From positions 1 to 22,851 of the forward strand of contig CAYMZB010000082.1 in assembly GCA_964394845.1 (NCBI GenBank): 22,851 nt of DNA, in the 5' to 3' direction. Below the pieces are notes generated by a model. That model ran no database searches, was not told the DNA's origin, and was given only the letters and a program-made list of their open reading frames with translations. Source of the DNA: CAYMZB01 sp964394845. Its GTDB lineage: Bacteria; Patescibacteriota; Microgenomatia; Daviesbacterales; UBA10151. A program made the position numbers and the translations under genes. Of the stretch, positions 1 through 6,762 are shown one piece after another (position 1 is the first letter of the stretch; every line of letters begins with the position of its first letter).

Positions 1-51
1 AGTAAATGAAAATCTATAATTGCTTAATATAATTTTCATAATTTTTAATAT

Positions 52-1722
52 TTGAAAGTAGAAGTAATTTCAACAAAGGGTTGTTTGAAGCAATCAAACA
101 TTGGTTTGGGTTTTCTATTCTGGCTTAAAATAATCCCAATAGCAGGAGGATATTATTCTGATGCAAAAGGGTTTGTAGAAGCAGGGGTGCAGGAACTAAC
201 AGCTTTAGAAATTTTGTTGTCTAATTTAGCATCCAGTAAGCAGGAATTGGGGTTTGACGGTCATCCTAAAGCTGGTCCAGACAGAATTACTCAGGCTGTA
301 AAAATCTTGGATAAGTCAATCCCCTTGTTGGATAAAATTCAAGGTAATTTAGAAAAAGCTGCAGATTCAGTTAAAAATATTGATGCTGGTAAATATCCGG
401 AAAAGTTTAAAGGCAGGGATATTAGAAAAAATTTGGAAGTTGCAAGAGATTTTATATTGGGAGCTTCAGTTGCAGTTAAAGAAGGAAAAGATGCACTTAA
501 AATGACTCCTCAGGCCTTGGGCGCATCTTCCCCTAAGACGTATTTGTTGCTTTTCCAAAATGATAAGGAAATAAGAGCAACAGGAGGGTTTATGACAGCA
601 TATGCCTTTCTATCGCTTAATAACGGACAAGTTAGTTCTACTATATCAGATGATATATACAGGTTAGACGAAAAACTTCTAAATGTATGTTTAACAAAAA
701 TTTGTCCTTTGACTCCTCCCGCACCAATTGTTAAATATTTACCGGAAGTTTCCGGAAAACCAAGATCTGCTTGGAGTATGAGGGACTCTAATCTTTCTCC
801 TGATGTGCCTACTTCTGCTAAACAATTTGAAAAGATGTATGAATTTTTAGGAGAGGGTTTACCTTTTGATGGAATTATATTTATAGATACTCAAGTTGTA
901 GAGCAATTGATTGAGTTGACAGGTCCAATTGAGGTATATGGAACCAGATATTCGGCAGAGATTGATAAAAGGTGTAATTGTCCGAATGTAATTTACGAGC
1001 TTGAATCTTATGCTGAAATCGCAGCCAAAGGAGAAAAAGACAGAAAGGCAGTTTTAGGAGTATTAATGCAGCAAATTCTGGCACGATCAATAGGAGCAGA
1101 TGTAGAAAAGTTGCCCCAACTCATACAGACAATTGCAGATTTAGCAAACCACAAACATGTTATGTTTTATATGCATGACAGCAACAACCAAAAAGCTTTT
1201 TCTAAACTTAATTGGATTGGTGAAATAAAAAACCCTGACAACGATTATCTTCATATCAATGATTCTAATTTTGCCGGAGGTAAATCTAATATTTATGTTG
1301 AACAATCAATTACCCAAGAAATTAATGTTCAAAAAGATGGAACAGTAAAAAAGAAAATTTCAATTGAATACAAAAACCCTCAGGCATTTAATACCTGGTT
1401 AAATGGAATAAACAGGGATTATGTAAGATTTTATGCGCCTTTGGGCAGCAAGCTAATTTCTTCTAAAGGATCAGAAAATGCTGTAACTACCATCGAGGAT
1501 TTAGGTAAAACAGTATTTGAGGCGTTTATTCAGGTTAGGCCTCAAAATACCAGAAAACTGGAAATTGAATATGCAATTCCCTACGTTCCTAAGGGAGAAT
1601 ATAAGCTGTTAATACAAAAACAACCTGGAGCTAAATATTTCCGTTACATTATCAAGGTAAATGGTTTCCAAAAAGCTGATTTTAATTTAGATATGGATAA
1701 AGAGTTTAAGTTTAAGATATAA
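52..1722 (+). CDS. DUF4012 family surface protein, possibly shortened at the 5' end
   Basis: The 556-residue protein carries the DUF4012 hallmark at residues 165-180, a hydrophobic strand followed by QN-x-E-(I/L)R-x-TGGF. Upstream is a WLKIIPIAGGYYSDA segment (about 24-38) also typical of the family. Members are abundant in CPR bacteria, Chloroflexi and Actinobacteria and have no settled function; they are thought to be outside the membrane. Relatives normally begin with a transmembrane anchor and a helical stretch before the LKIIP segment. Here only about 23 residues precede it and no clear anchor is visible. The start used is TTG at 52, just after an in-frame stop at 46-48, and the next plausible starts are also non-ATG. 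Bases 1-51 are very AT-rich with TATAAT-like hexamers at 15-20 and 28-33. The gene ends 11 nt inside the convergent zinc-ribbon gene. Family assignment is strong; the start is uncertain. Confidence 0.85.
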   Translation: MKVEVISTKGCLKQSNIGLGFLFWLKIIPIAGGYYSDAKGFVEAGVQELTALEILLSNLASSKQELGFDGHPKAGPDRITQAVKILDKSIPLLDKIQGNLEKAADSVKNIDAGKYPEKFKGRDIRKNLEVARDFILGASVAVKEGKDALKMTPQALGASSPKTYLLLFQNDKEIRATGGFMTAYAFLSLNNGQVSSTISDDIYRLDEKLLNVCLTKICPLTPPAPIVKYLPEVSGKPRSAWSMRDSNLSPDVPTSAKQFEKMYEFLGEGLPFDGIIFIDTQVVEQLIELTGPIEVYGTRYSAEIDKRCNCPNVIYELESYAEIAAKGEKDRKAVLGVLMQQILARSIGADVEKLPQLIQTIADLANHKHVMFYMHDSNNQKAFSKLNWIGEIKNPDNDYLHINDSNFAGGKSNIYVEQSITQEINVQKDGTVKKKISIEYKNPQAFNTWLNGINRDYVRFYAPLGSKLISSKGSENAVTTIEDLGKTVFEAFIQVRPQNTRKLEIEYAIPYVPKGEYKLLIQKQPGAKYFRYIIKVNGFQKADFNLDMDKEFKFKI

Positions 1723-2068
1723 CTAATTTAGAGGCTTTAGTTTTCTTTTCAGGCGCTAGTAATTTTAATATATTATCGAGTTTAGTATTTAGTGCATCAA
1801 ACTGTTCTTTATAATCCGGTTCTGGCCTTCTGGTAATATTATTATCTTTGTTTTCAAAACAACTACTGCAAAAAACAGGTTTACCGCTGGTTGGTCTAAA
1901 TGGTACTTCACAATTTTTTCCACAATTGTCGCAAACAGCGTCATGCATCTTGGTTCTTTCGGAATCTCTTCCGCCTCTAAATTCTCCACTTTTAAAGCCA
2001 CCGCCTTTAAAGCCGCCGCTTCTAAAGCCACCTCCCCCGCCTGATTTGTTATAACGATTAAATGCCAT
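1712..2068 (-). CDS. CxxC-x17-CxxC zinc-ribbon protein with a Gly/Arg-rich N-terminus
   Basis: The 118-residue protein has three parts. Residues 7-34 are a flexible Gly/Arg/Phe/Lys-rich head made of repeated GGF-(K/R) units, like RGG RNA-binding tails. Residues 42-71 hold C46-x2-C49-x17-C67-x2-C70, with an additional C53, which matches the CxxC-x17-CxxC zinc-binding family common in CPR genomes. Residues 84-105 form a short predicted amphipathic helix, followed by a basic tail. The function is unknown; nucleic-acid binding is an inference from the RGG-like head and zinc ribbon. The ATG is 7 nt after a perfect extended -10 element, so the mRNA may be leaderless. The gene is convergent with the DUF4012 gene, overlapping it by 11 nt, and divergent from recO. 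Confidence 0.88.
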   Translation of the reverse strand: MAFNRYNKSGGGGGFRSGGFKGGGFKSGEFRGGRDSERTKMHDAVCDNCGKNCEVPFRPTSGKPVFCSSCFENKDNNITRRPEPDYKEQFDALNTKLDNILKLLAPEKKTKASKLVIS

Positions 2069-2075
2069 AATGATA

Positions 2076-2084
2076 ATTATACCA
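2076..2084 (-). promoter_or_regulatory. Extended -10 promoter of the zinc-ribbon gene
   Basis: Read on the minus strand this is TGGTATAAT, a perfect TATAAT with a TGn extension. Seven bases (2075-2069) separate it from the ATG at 2068, so transcription starting at the usual distance would begin at or next to the start codon. No good -35 lies 16-18 bp upstream, which extended -10 promoters tolerate. Confidence 0.6.
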
Positions 2085-2098
2085 CTTATTTCCTAAAG

Positions 2099-2127
2099 TT
2101 GCGGTAGCAATATTTTTGTGGAATACT
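2099..2127 (+). promoter_or_regulatory. Weak candidate promoter for recO
   Basis: TTGCGG at 2099-2104 and AATACT at 2122-2127 are 17 bp apart in the 69-bp divergent gap. The match to consensus is modest (3/6 and 4/6). Ten bases then separate the -10 from the recO ATG, implying a leader of only a few nucleotides. There is no Shine-Dalgarno. Confidence 0.3.
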
Positions 2128-2137
2128 TACCTAGTTT

Positions 2138-2782
2138 ATGAGGGCAATAAAAGTTGAAGGAATTATTTTAAAAAGAAGGAATTTAGGGGAAGCGGACAGG
2201 ATTTTAACTGTTTTTACACAAAACTTAGGTAAAATTTCTGTTTTAGCTAAAGGAGTTCGTAGAATTACCTCCAGAAGAGCAGGAAATGTGGAACTTTTAA
2301 ACAGGGTCTCCATGTTTTTATATAAAGCTAAAACTTTTTTAATTTTGACAGAAGCTGAATCACTTAATACTCATCAAAAAATAAAAGAAAACTTAACTCT
2401 TTCAACAGCAGGGTTTCATATTATAGAACTGGTTGATTCTCTTACAGCAGAGAATCAGGAAAATAGGATTATTTATGAATATCTGGTGGAAGTTTTAAAA
2501 AGATTAGAGCAAACCCCCCGACAAATTTTAATTAGAGCTTTTGAAGTTAAAATTTTATCTAATTTAGGGTTTATGAACTTTGAGGCAGGCACAAAAGAGC
2601 TGGGGGAAATTAGAGGAATAAGAAAGATATTAGAAAAATTAGAAGTTCTGTCCTGGGGAGAGATTCAAAAAATCGACATAAAAGAAAAAGAGGCTGTAGA
2701 ATTAGAGCAGGTATTACGATATCATTTAGAAAGAGTAATAGAGGGAAGTTTGAAGAGCAGGCAGTTTTTAAGGAAAATATAA
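2138..2782 (+). CDS. recO: DNA repair protein RecO
   Basis: RecO mediates loading of RecA onto SSB-coated single-stranded DNA with RecR (RecFOR pathway) and anneals complementary strands. The 214-residue protein begins with the typical OB-fold segment: EGIILKRRNLGEADRILTVFT (about 7-27), then a strand ending in AKGVRR (38-43). A helical C-terminal domain follows. It is slightly shorter than typical RecO (about 240 residues), and no cysteine zinc cluster is seen, as in many small-genome RecO proteins. The ATG start places the OB fold exactly at the N-terminus. The gene is 13 nt upstream of glyS on the same strand, so the two are probably cotranscribed. Confidence 0.93.
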   Translation: MRAIKVEGIILKRRNLGEADRILTVFTQNLGKISVLAKGVRRITSRRAGNVELLNRVSMFLYKAKTFLILTEAESLNTHQKIKENLTLSTAGFHIIELVDSLTAENQENRIIYEYLVEVLKRLEQTPRQILIRAFEVKILSNLGFMNFEAGTKELGEIRGIRKILEKLEVLSWGEIQKIDIKEKEAVELEQVLRYHLERVIEGSLKSRQFLRKI

Positions 2783-2795
2783 TAAAGAAAATATT

Positions 2796-4112
2796 ATGAG
2801 TGGCGACAACTTGATGGATAAAATAGCAGCGCTTTGTAAAAGAAGAGGATTTATATATCCTGGGTCTGAGATATATGGAGGACTCGGGGGAACTTGGGAT
2901 TATGGTCCTGTTGGGGCGCTTTTAAAAAAGAACTTAAAAGATCTTTGGTGGAAAGAAATGGTTCAGCTTCGGGACGATATTGTTGGGTTGGAAAGCGCAA
3001 TCATGATGAATCCCAAAGCCTGGGAAGCATCAGGTCATGTGGAAGCGTTTACTGACCCTTTGGTGGAATGTAAAATCTGTAATCAAAGATTTAGGTCTGA
3101 CAGAGAAGAAGAAATTAAATCACACGAGCAGTCTCATAAAGGGGAAAAAGTTACCTGGACTAAGCCAAAACAATTTAACCTGCTGGTAAAAGCATATCTT
3201 GGGGTATTGGAAGATAAACAATCAGAAATTTATTTAAGGGGAGAAATTACCAATGGAGTGCATGTTAATTTTAAAAATGTCTTAGATTCAACCAGAGTTA
3301 GAATCCCTTTTGGGATAGCACAAATAGGAAAAGCTTTCAGGAATGAAATTACACCTGGAAACTTTACTTTTAGATCACGTGAATTTGAACAAATGGAAGT
3401 GCAGTTTTATATTAAGCCTGAAGAAAAAGAGGGAGAAAAATGGTTTGAATATTGGAAACAAAACAGGATGGATTGGTATGTATCTTTGGGGTTAAAAAAG
3501 GAAAATTTAAGATTTAGGGATCATAAGAGTGAGGAGAGGGCGCATTATGCTAAAGCAGCCAGCGATATTGAATATAATGCTCCTTTTGGCTGGTCAGAGT
3601 TTATGGGAATACATAATCGTGGGGATTGGGATTTAAAAAGACACGAACAATATAGCGGACAAGATATGAAATACCGGGATCCTGACTCCGGGGAAGTATA
3701 TATTCCCTGGGATATAGAAACGTCAGCAGGAGTAGATAGATCAGCACTATTTTTATTAATTGATGCTTACACAGAAGATAATGGACGGGTTTTTTTAAAG
3801 TTTCATCCTAAAATTGCGCCTTTCAAAGCTGCTGTTTTTCCTTTGCTTGCTAACAAACCAGAGTTAGTTGAAAAAGCCCGCGGTATATATCTTGATTTAA
3901 AACAGGACTTCATGATAGCGTGGGATAGCAGGGGTAATATTGGAAAAAGGTATGCCTCACAGGACGAGGTTGGCACGTGCTTTTGCATAACTGTAGATTT
4001 TGAAAGCTTGAAAGATGAGATGGTAACAGTCAGGGATAGGGATAGCGCTTTGCAAACACGCGTAAAAATTACGGATCTTAAAAATTATCTTTCTGCCAAG
4101 ATAAATAAATGA
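2796..4112 (+). CDS. glyS: Glycyl-tRNA synthetase, homodimeric class II type
   Basis: The enzyme charges tRNA-Gly with glycine. The 438-residue protein shows the family landmarks: SRRGFIYPGSEIYGG-like opening (about 16-30), DYGPVG (35-40), motif 2 around FRNEITPGNFTFRSREFEQME (181-201), motif 3 as PWDIETSAGVDRSALFLL, and a C-terminal HGTP anticodon-binding domain from about KIAPFKAAVFPL. The zinc insert is unusual: C92-x2-C95 is followed by H110-x3-H114, and the usual second Cys pair before the KPKQFNLL segment is missing. ATG 2796 is used; ATG 2814 (MDKIAALCK) is also possible. A TATAAT at 2778-2783 overlaps the recO stop and could be an internal promoter, but the sequence is AT-rich. The last 4 nt overlap the next gene (ATGA). 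Confidence 0.96.
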   Translation: MSGDNLMDKIAALCKRRGFIYPGSEIYGGLGGTWDYGPVGALLKKNLKDLWWKEMVQLRDDIVGLESAIMMNPKAWEASGHVEAFTDPLVECKICNQRFRSDREEEIKSHEQSHKGEKVTWTKPKQFNLLVKAYLGVLEDKQSEIYLRGEITNGVHVNFKNVLDSTRVRIPFGIAQIGKAFRNEITPGNFTFRSREFEQMEVQFYIKPEEKEGEKWFEYWKQNRMDWYVSLGLKKENLRFRDHKSEERAHYAKAASDIEYNAPFGWSEFMGIHNRGDWDLKRHEQYSGQDMKYRDPDSGEVYIPWDIETSAGVDRSALFLLIDAYTEDNGRVFLKFHPKIAPFKAAVFPLLANKPELVEKARGIYLDLKQDFMIAWDSRGNIGKRYASQDEVGTCFCITVDFESLKDEMVTVRDRDSALQTRVKITDLKNYLSAKINK

Positions 4113-5017
4113 TAGAAAAAATTAAATCTTTTTTAACAATTCACAAAGTATCTGTTATTTTAGCAGGAGTCTTAATCTTACTTCTAGTTGGAGGTGCTTT
4201 TGCTTTTCAAAAATCTGCTAAAAAAACGAACGTTTCTGTTGAGAGAGTTGATTTAGCTTTTGATGCTGAAGGTCCTTATGCTATTTTGTCTCCAAGAAGA
4301 GATGGTAATGCGGTTGTCTTAAATTTAAAGAGAACTGCAAGTTATGATGCTATTTCTTTTGAGTTAGCATACACCAGTAAGGCTGATGAAACTATTGTCA
4401 CAGGCAACAAAATTTCAAATGACGGTGAATCAGGGGACGAGGAAGCCTCGGGGTCAATTGAAAGAGGGGTTGTAGGCAATATTGATACTGGAGAGAAAAA
4501 GGGTGAGTATGAGCAGGAGATTTTATTTGGTACTTGCAGCAAAAATGTTTGTAAATATGATAAAGGGGTAGAAAACGGCACTTTGACTCTGCATATCAAA
4601 AAGCAAGATAAAGCATACAAAATGGTGACCCAGTGGCATCTGCAAAAGCCGGATGTGGCTTTAGGAACATTAACTTCCAGTGACGGACATTTAGTTTATA
4701 AAATAGACGGAGATAGACAGGCTTTATCAAATATAGGATTTACCATAACTCATGATTTAACAGGAGTACCAAAGCTTCCTTCAGGAAGATCTATACTAGG
4801 CAAGGTTTATTCTTTAAATGCGCCTATTGCCAAAGCAGTTAACAGCGGAGTTGTTAGCTTAGAATTGGCAGAAAATCCATCCAGTGACGCAAAACTATTC
4901 AGAAATGATCCAAATAAAAATACTTGGCAGGAGTTAGATACAAAGATTGAAGGAAGTGAGTTATCAGGAAAGGCAGATGGAGCTGGAATATTTACAGTCT
5001 TGGTCAATAAAAAATAG
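4109..5017 (+). CDS. Unknown membrane-anchored extracytoplasmic protein
   Basis: I do not recognise the family. The 302-residue protein has a short cytoplasmic head, one hydrophobic segment (about 14-33, VSVILAGVLILLLVGGAFAF) with no lipobox, and a large outside domain of alternating strands. A Ser/Gly/Glu-rich acidic loop lies at about 104-132. It contains one cysteine pair, C143 and C148 (TCSKNVC), which could form a disulfide. The C-terminus (WQEL...GAGIFTVLV) looks like a beta-sandwich edge, as in cohesin- or Big-like domains. The start overlaps the glyS stop as ATGA, so translation is probably coupled, and it precedes the mraZ regulatory gap. A surface or envelope role is an inference from topology only. 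Confidence 0.8.
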   Translation: MIEKIKSFLTIHKVSVILAGVLILLLVGGAFAFQKSAKKTNVSVERVDLAFDAEGPYAILSPRRDGNAVVLNLKRTASYDAISFELAYTSKADETIVTGNKISNDGESGDEEASGSIERGVVGNIDTGEKKGEYEQEILFGTCSKNVCKYDKGVENGTLTLHIKKQDKAYKMVTQWHLQKPDVALGTLTSSDGHLVYKIDGDRQALSNIGFTITHDLTGVPKLPSGRSILGKVYSLNAPIAKAVNSGVVSLELAENPSSDAKLFRNDPNKNTWQELDTKIEGSELSGKADGAGIFTVLVNKK

Positions 5018-5053
5018 TCCCCCGGTTTAATTTCTAAGCAAAAAAATTCCCCC

Positions 5054-5081
5054 TTGACAAGATCTTCTAAAATGGTAGAAA
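5054..5081 (+). promoter_or_regulatory. dcw cluster promoter upstream of mraZ
   Basis: A perfect -35 TTGACA (5054-5059) is followed after 16 bp by TAGAAA (5076-5081), preceded by TGG, giving an extended -10. A start near 5088 would leave a leader of about 84 nt before mraZ. This is the best -35 in the window together with that of the transposase gene. The -10 overlaps the first MraZ-box repeat. Confidence 0.65.
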
Positions 5082-5107
5082 ATGGTTACAGATGGTGAAA
5101 AATGGGG
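5073..5107 (+). promoter_or_regulatory. MraZ operator: four TGGKN repeats with 5-nt spacers
   Basis: Four direct repeats start exactly 10 bp apart: TGGTA (5073), TGGTT (5083), TGGTG (5093) and TGGGG (5103), each separated by 5 A-rich bases. E. coli MraZ is known to bind TGGGN repeats with 5-nt spacers upstream of its own gene, and Mycoplasma MraZ binds related TGG-containing repeats. The position, spacing and adjacent mraZ gene fit autoregulation. The first box overlaps the -10 element and the last two lie past the predicted start, which suits repression. Confidence 0.75.
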
Positions 5108-5114
5108 ACGTACT

Positions 5115-5132
5115 ACAAGGGTACCTCCTTGT
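5115..5132 (+). promoter_or_regulatory. Hairpin in the mraZ leader
   Basis: ACAAGG (5115-5120) and CCTTGT (5127-5132) form a perfect 6-bp stem around a 6-nt loop. The 3' half contains ACCTCCTT, the same as the anti-Shine-Dalgarno end of bacterial 16S rRNA. It lies between the MraZ boxes and the mraZ ribosome-binding site. No U-tract follows, so it is not an ordinary terminator. Its role is unknown. Confidence 0.45.
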
Positions 5133-5159
5133 GAATAGGTTAGGACTGCCCAGAAAGAC

Positions 5160-5164
5160 GAGGA
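5160..5164 (+). promoter_or_regulatory. mraZ ribosome-binding site
   Basis: GAGGA lies 7 nt before the mraZ ATG. It is the only canonical, well-spaced Shine-Dalgarno I find in front of any gene in this window, and it supports the ATG at 5172. Confidence 0.65.
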
Positions 5165-5171
5165 TGGCCTC

Positions 5172-5582
5172 ATGTTTTTGGGCGAATATAAACTTAATTT
5201 TTCTGGTAAGGGAAGAATAATTTTGCCGAAGAAGTTAAGAGAGGGAATCTTTGGGTCAGAGATTGTTTTAAGCAAGGGTTTTGAGGGTTGTATTTGGGGT
5301 TTTGATCCAAGGCAATGGGAATTGCAGGCAGAGAAGCAATTGGAGGTTTCGGCTGTGGAAGAGAAGGCAAGGGTACTTAGAAGGTACTTATTTTCGTCAA
5401 GCCTTAAAGTGGAATTAGACAGTCAGGGAAGATTTGTGATACCGGTTAATCTTTTGCAGTATGCGAAGGTTAAGAAAATGGTGGTGGTAATAGGCGCAGG
5501 TGACCATTTTGAGGTATGGGAAGCGAATCTTTGGGAAAAGCATATAAGAGAGGTAGAAAGAGAGTATGGAAGGATATCATAG
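5172..5582 (+). CDS. mraZ: MraZ transcriptional regulator
   Basis: MraZ is a DNA-binding protein of the AbrB/SpoVT swapped-hairpin fold that controls the dcw cluster from TGG-containing repeats. The 136-residue protein has the usual two tandem modules: GEYKLNFSGKGRIILPKKLR (4-23) and VELDSQGRFVIPVNL (about 79-93). Each carries the GR-x3-P core; the usual Asp of the first module is replaced by Ser (FSGKGR) while the second keeps LDSQGR. The start follows GAGGA at 7 nt. The last 17 nt overlap rsmH. The predicted operator sits 65-99 bp upstream. Confidence 0.95.
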   Translation: MFLGEYKLNFSGKGRIILPKKLREGIFGSEIVLSKGFEGCIWGFDPRQWELQAEKQLEVSAVEEKARVLRRYLFSSSLKVELDSQGRFVIPVNLLQYAKVKKMVVVIGAGDHFEVWEANLWEKHIREVEREYGRIS

Positions 5583-6456
5583 ATCAGTTCTCTCAAGGCA
5601 AGTTATAGAGGCTTTGAAGGTAAAAAAGGGAAGCTGGTATCTGGACTTAACTGTTGGTGATGGTGGAGATAGCTTGGAGATTTTAAAGCTTGGTGGGAAT
5701 GTAGTTGGAATAGATGTTGACCCTGAAGCCTTGAACAGAGCAGAAAAAAGGTTTAGAGATTCAAAGATTGGGGAAGATAGGTTTAGGTTGATTCAAGGTA
5801 ATTTTAGAGATATTAAAAATTTAATCTCGTCCCACTTTGCCGGGGCAGTTTTTGATCTTGGGGTTTCCAGTTTGCAACTGATGAGCCCCGAGCGGGGTTT
5901 TTCTTTTAATAAAGAAGGGCCTTTAGATATGAGAATGGATCCTAGCTTGGGTATCCAAGCTTTGGATTTAGTGAATAATTTATCAAGAAAGGAGTTATAT
6001 GGGATATTTAACAAATTGGGTGAAGAAAAATATTCTTGGCGTTTGGCTGGTTCTTTGGAGCTCGCCCGTAAAATAAAAGCTTTTGATACAACAATTGAGT
6101 TGGCAGAGTGTATTGAGAAAGCTTTAGGGAGAACAAGAGACTTGCCTGTTGGCAGGCACGGAAAGATTCATCCGGCGACAAAAGTATTTCAGGCTTTGAG
6201 AATTGCTGTAAATGATGAGTTAGGTGCTTTGAGAGAAGGATTAGATGCAGTAAAGGATTTAATAGAAAAAAATGGCAACATTATTATTATTAGTTTTCAC
6301 TCACTTGAAGACAGGATTGTTAAGTTTAAGTTTAGAGATTGGGAAGAAAGAGGTTTTGGAAAGGTGATAACAGAGAGACCAATTGTTCCAACAGAGGAAG
6401 AAATTGAAAGTAACGCCAGATCCAGGTCAGCTAAAATGAGAGTTTTTGAAATATAA
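5566..6456 (+). CDS. rsmH: 16S rRNA (cytosine-1402-N4) methyltransferase RsmH
   Basis: RsmH (MraW) methylates N4 of C1402 in the 16S rRNA P site using S-adenosylmethionine. The 296-residue protein contains YHRSVLSRQVIEAL (4-17), the SAM-binding loop DLTVGDGGDS (about 27-36), FDLGVSSLQL, RGFSF...GPLDMRMD, HPATKVFQALRIAVNDEL, SFHSLEDRIVKFKF and the C-terminal NARSRSAKMRVFE. All are diagnostic. The SAM loop reads GDGGDS where GxGGHS is common. Just before HPATKVFQ, residues 192-199 (DLPVGRHG) look like an extra insert and are encoded by a palindrome that may be a mobile repeat. The reading frame is kept. The start overlaps mraZ by 17 nt. Confidence 0.96.
   Translation: MEGYHRSVLSRQVIEALKVKKGSWYLDLTVGDGGDSLEILKLGGNVVGIDVDPEALNRAEKRFRDSKIGEDRFRLIQGNFRDIKNLISSHFAGAVFDLGVSSLQLMSPERGFSFNKEGPLDMRMDPSLGIQALDLVNNLSRKELYGIFNKLGEEKYSWRLAGSLELARKIKAFDTTIELAECIEKALGRTRDLPVGRHGKIHPATKVFQALRIAVNDELGALREGLDAVKDLIEKNGNIIIISFHSLEDRIVKFKFRDWEERGFGKVITERPIVPTEEEIESNARSRSAKMRVFEI
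6143..6158 (+). repeat. REP-like palindrome inside rsmH
   Basis: TGCCTG (6143-6148) and CAGGCA (6153-6158) are perfect inverted arms around TTGG, a strong GC-rich hairpin in otherwise AT-rich DNA. It encodes the LPVGRH part of an apparent 8-residue insert in RsmH. Small palindromes of this look, read as LP-x-GRQ-like peptides, recur in CPR proteins as far as I recall; I cannot confirm copies elsewhere from this window. Its sequence differs from the palindromes at the transposase gene. Confidence 0.5.
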
Positions 6457-6462
6457 ACAAAT

Positions 6463-6762
6463 ATGACAATTATTAAAACTTTTGATACAACCGAAAACCC
6501 TAAAAAAAGACTCCCGAAAAGATATTTTGTTTTGACGATTATAGGGTTGGTTATTCTTACTTTGATTGAGATTTGGGCAAACAATACAGCTGCTTCATAC
6601 GGCGGTAAATTTCAGAAGCTATCGGTTTTGGAGAAGAACTTACAAATGGACAATTTGATTATACAAAACAACATAGCAAAAAACTCGTCCTTAAAAGTCA
6701 TTGCCAGTAAGTCTGCAGAGCTTGGATTTTCCTCCACTGAGAGTATACAATATATTCGCTGA
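6463..6762 (+). CDS. ftsL: FtsL/DivIC-like cell division protein
   Basis: The 99-residue protein has a basic cytoplasmic head (KKRLPKRY, about 14-21), a single transmembrane helix (about 22-42) and an outside helical region (about 53-75) with coiled-coil character. This is the FtsL/DivIC layout, a scaffold that links FtsQ to the FtsW-FtsI septal synthase. Sequence conservation in this family is low, so the call rests on topology, size and position between rsmH and ftsI, where ftsL always sits. It starts 6 nt after rsmH without a Shine-Dalgarno, and its TGA overlaps the ftsI ATG by one base. Confidence 0.75.
   Translation: MTIIKTFDTTENPKKRLPKRYFVLTIIGLVILTLIEIWANNTAASYGGKFQKLSVLEKNLQMDNLIIQNNIAKNSSLKVIASKSAELGFSSTESIQYIR

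Noticed and set aside
742..755. CCGGAA-GT-TTCCGG palindrome in the DUF4012 gene
   Set aside because: One copy, no related copy or flanking structure, encodes ordinary residues; plausible by chance in this length of sequence.
1848..2054. Open frame on the plus strand encoding a Pro/Leu-rich peptide
   Set aside because: It is the antisense of the Gly-rich head and zinc ribbon of the minus-strand gene; the Pro-rich pattern is simply the complement of Gly codons.
5018..5060. Intrinsic terminator after the membrane-anchored gene, before the mraZ promoter
   Set aside because: Only a CCCCC and an A-run are seen; no stable stem followed by a T-tract on the plus strand.
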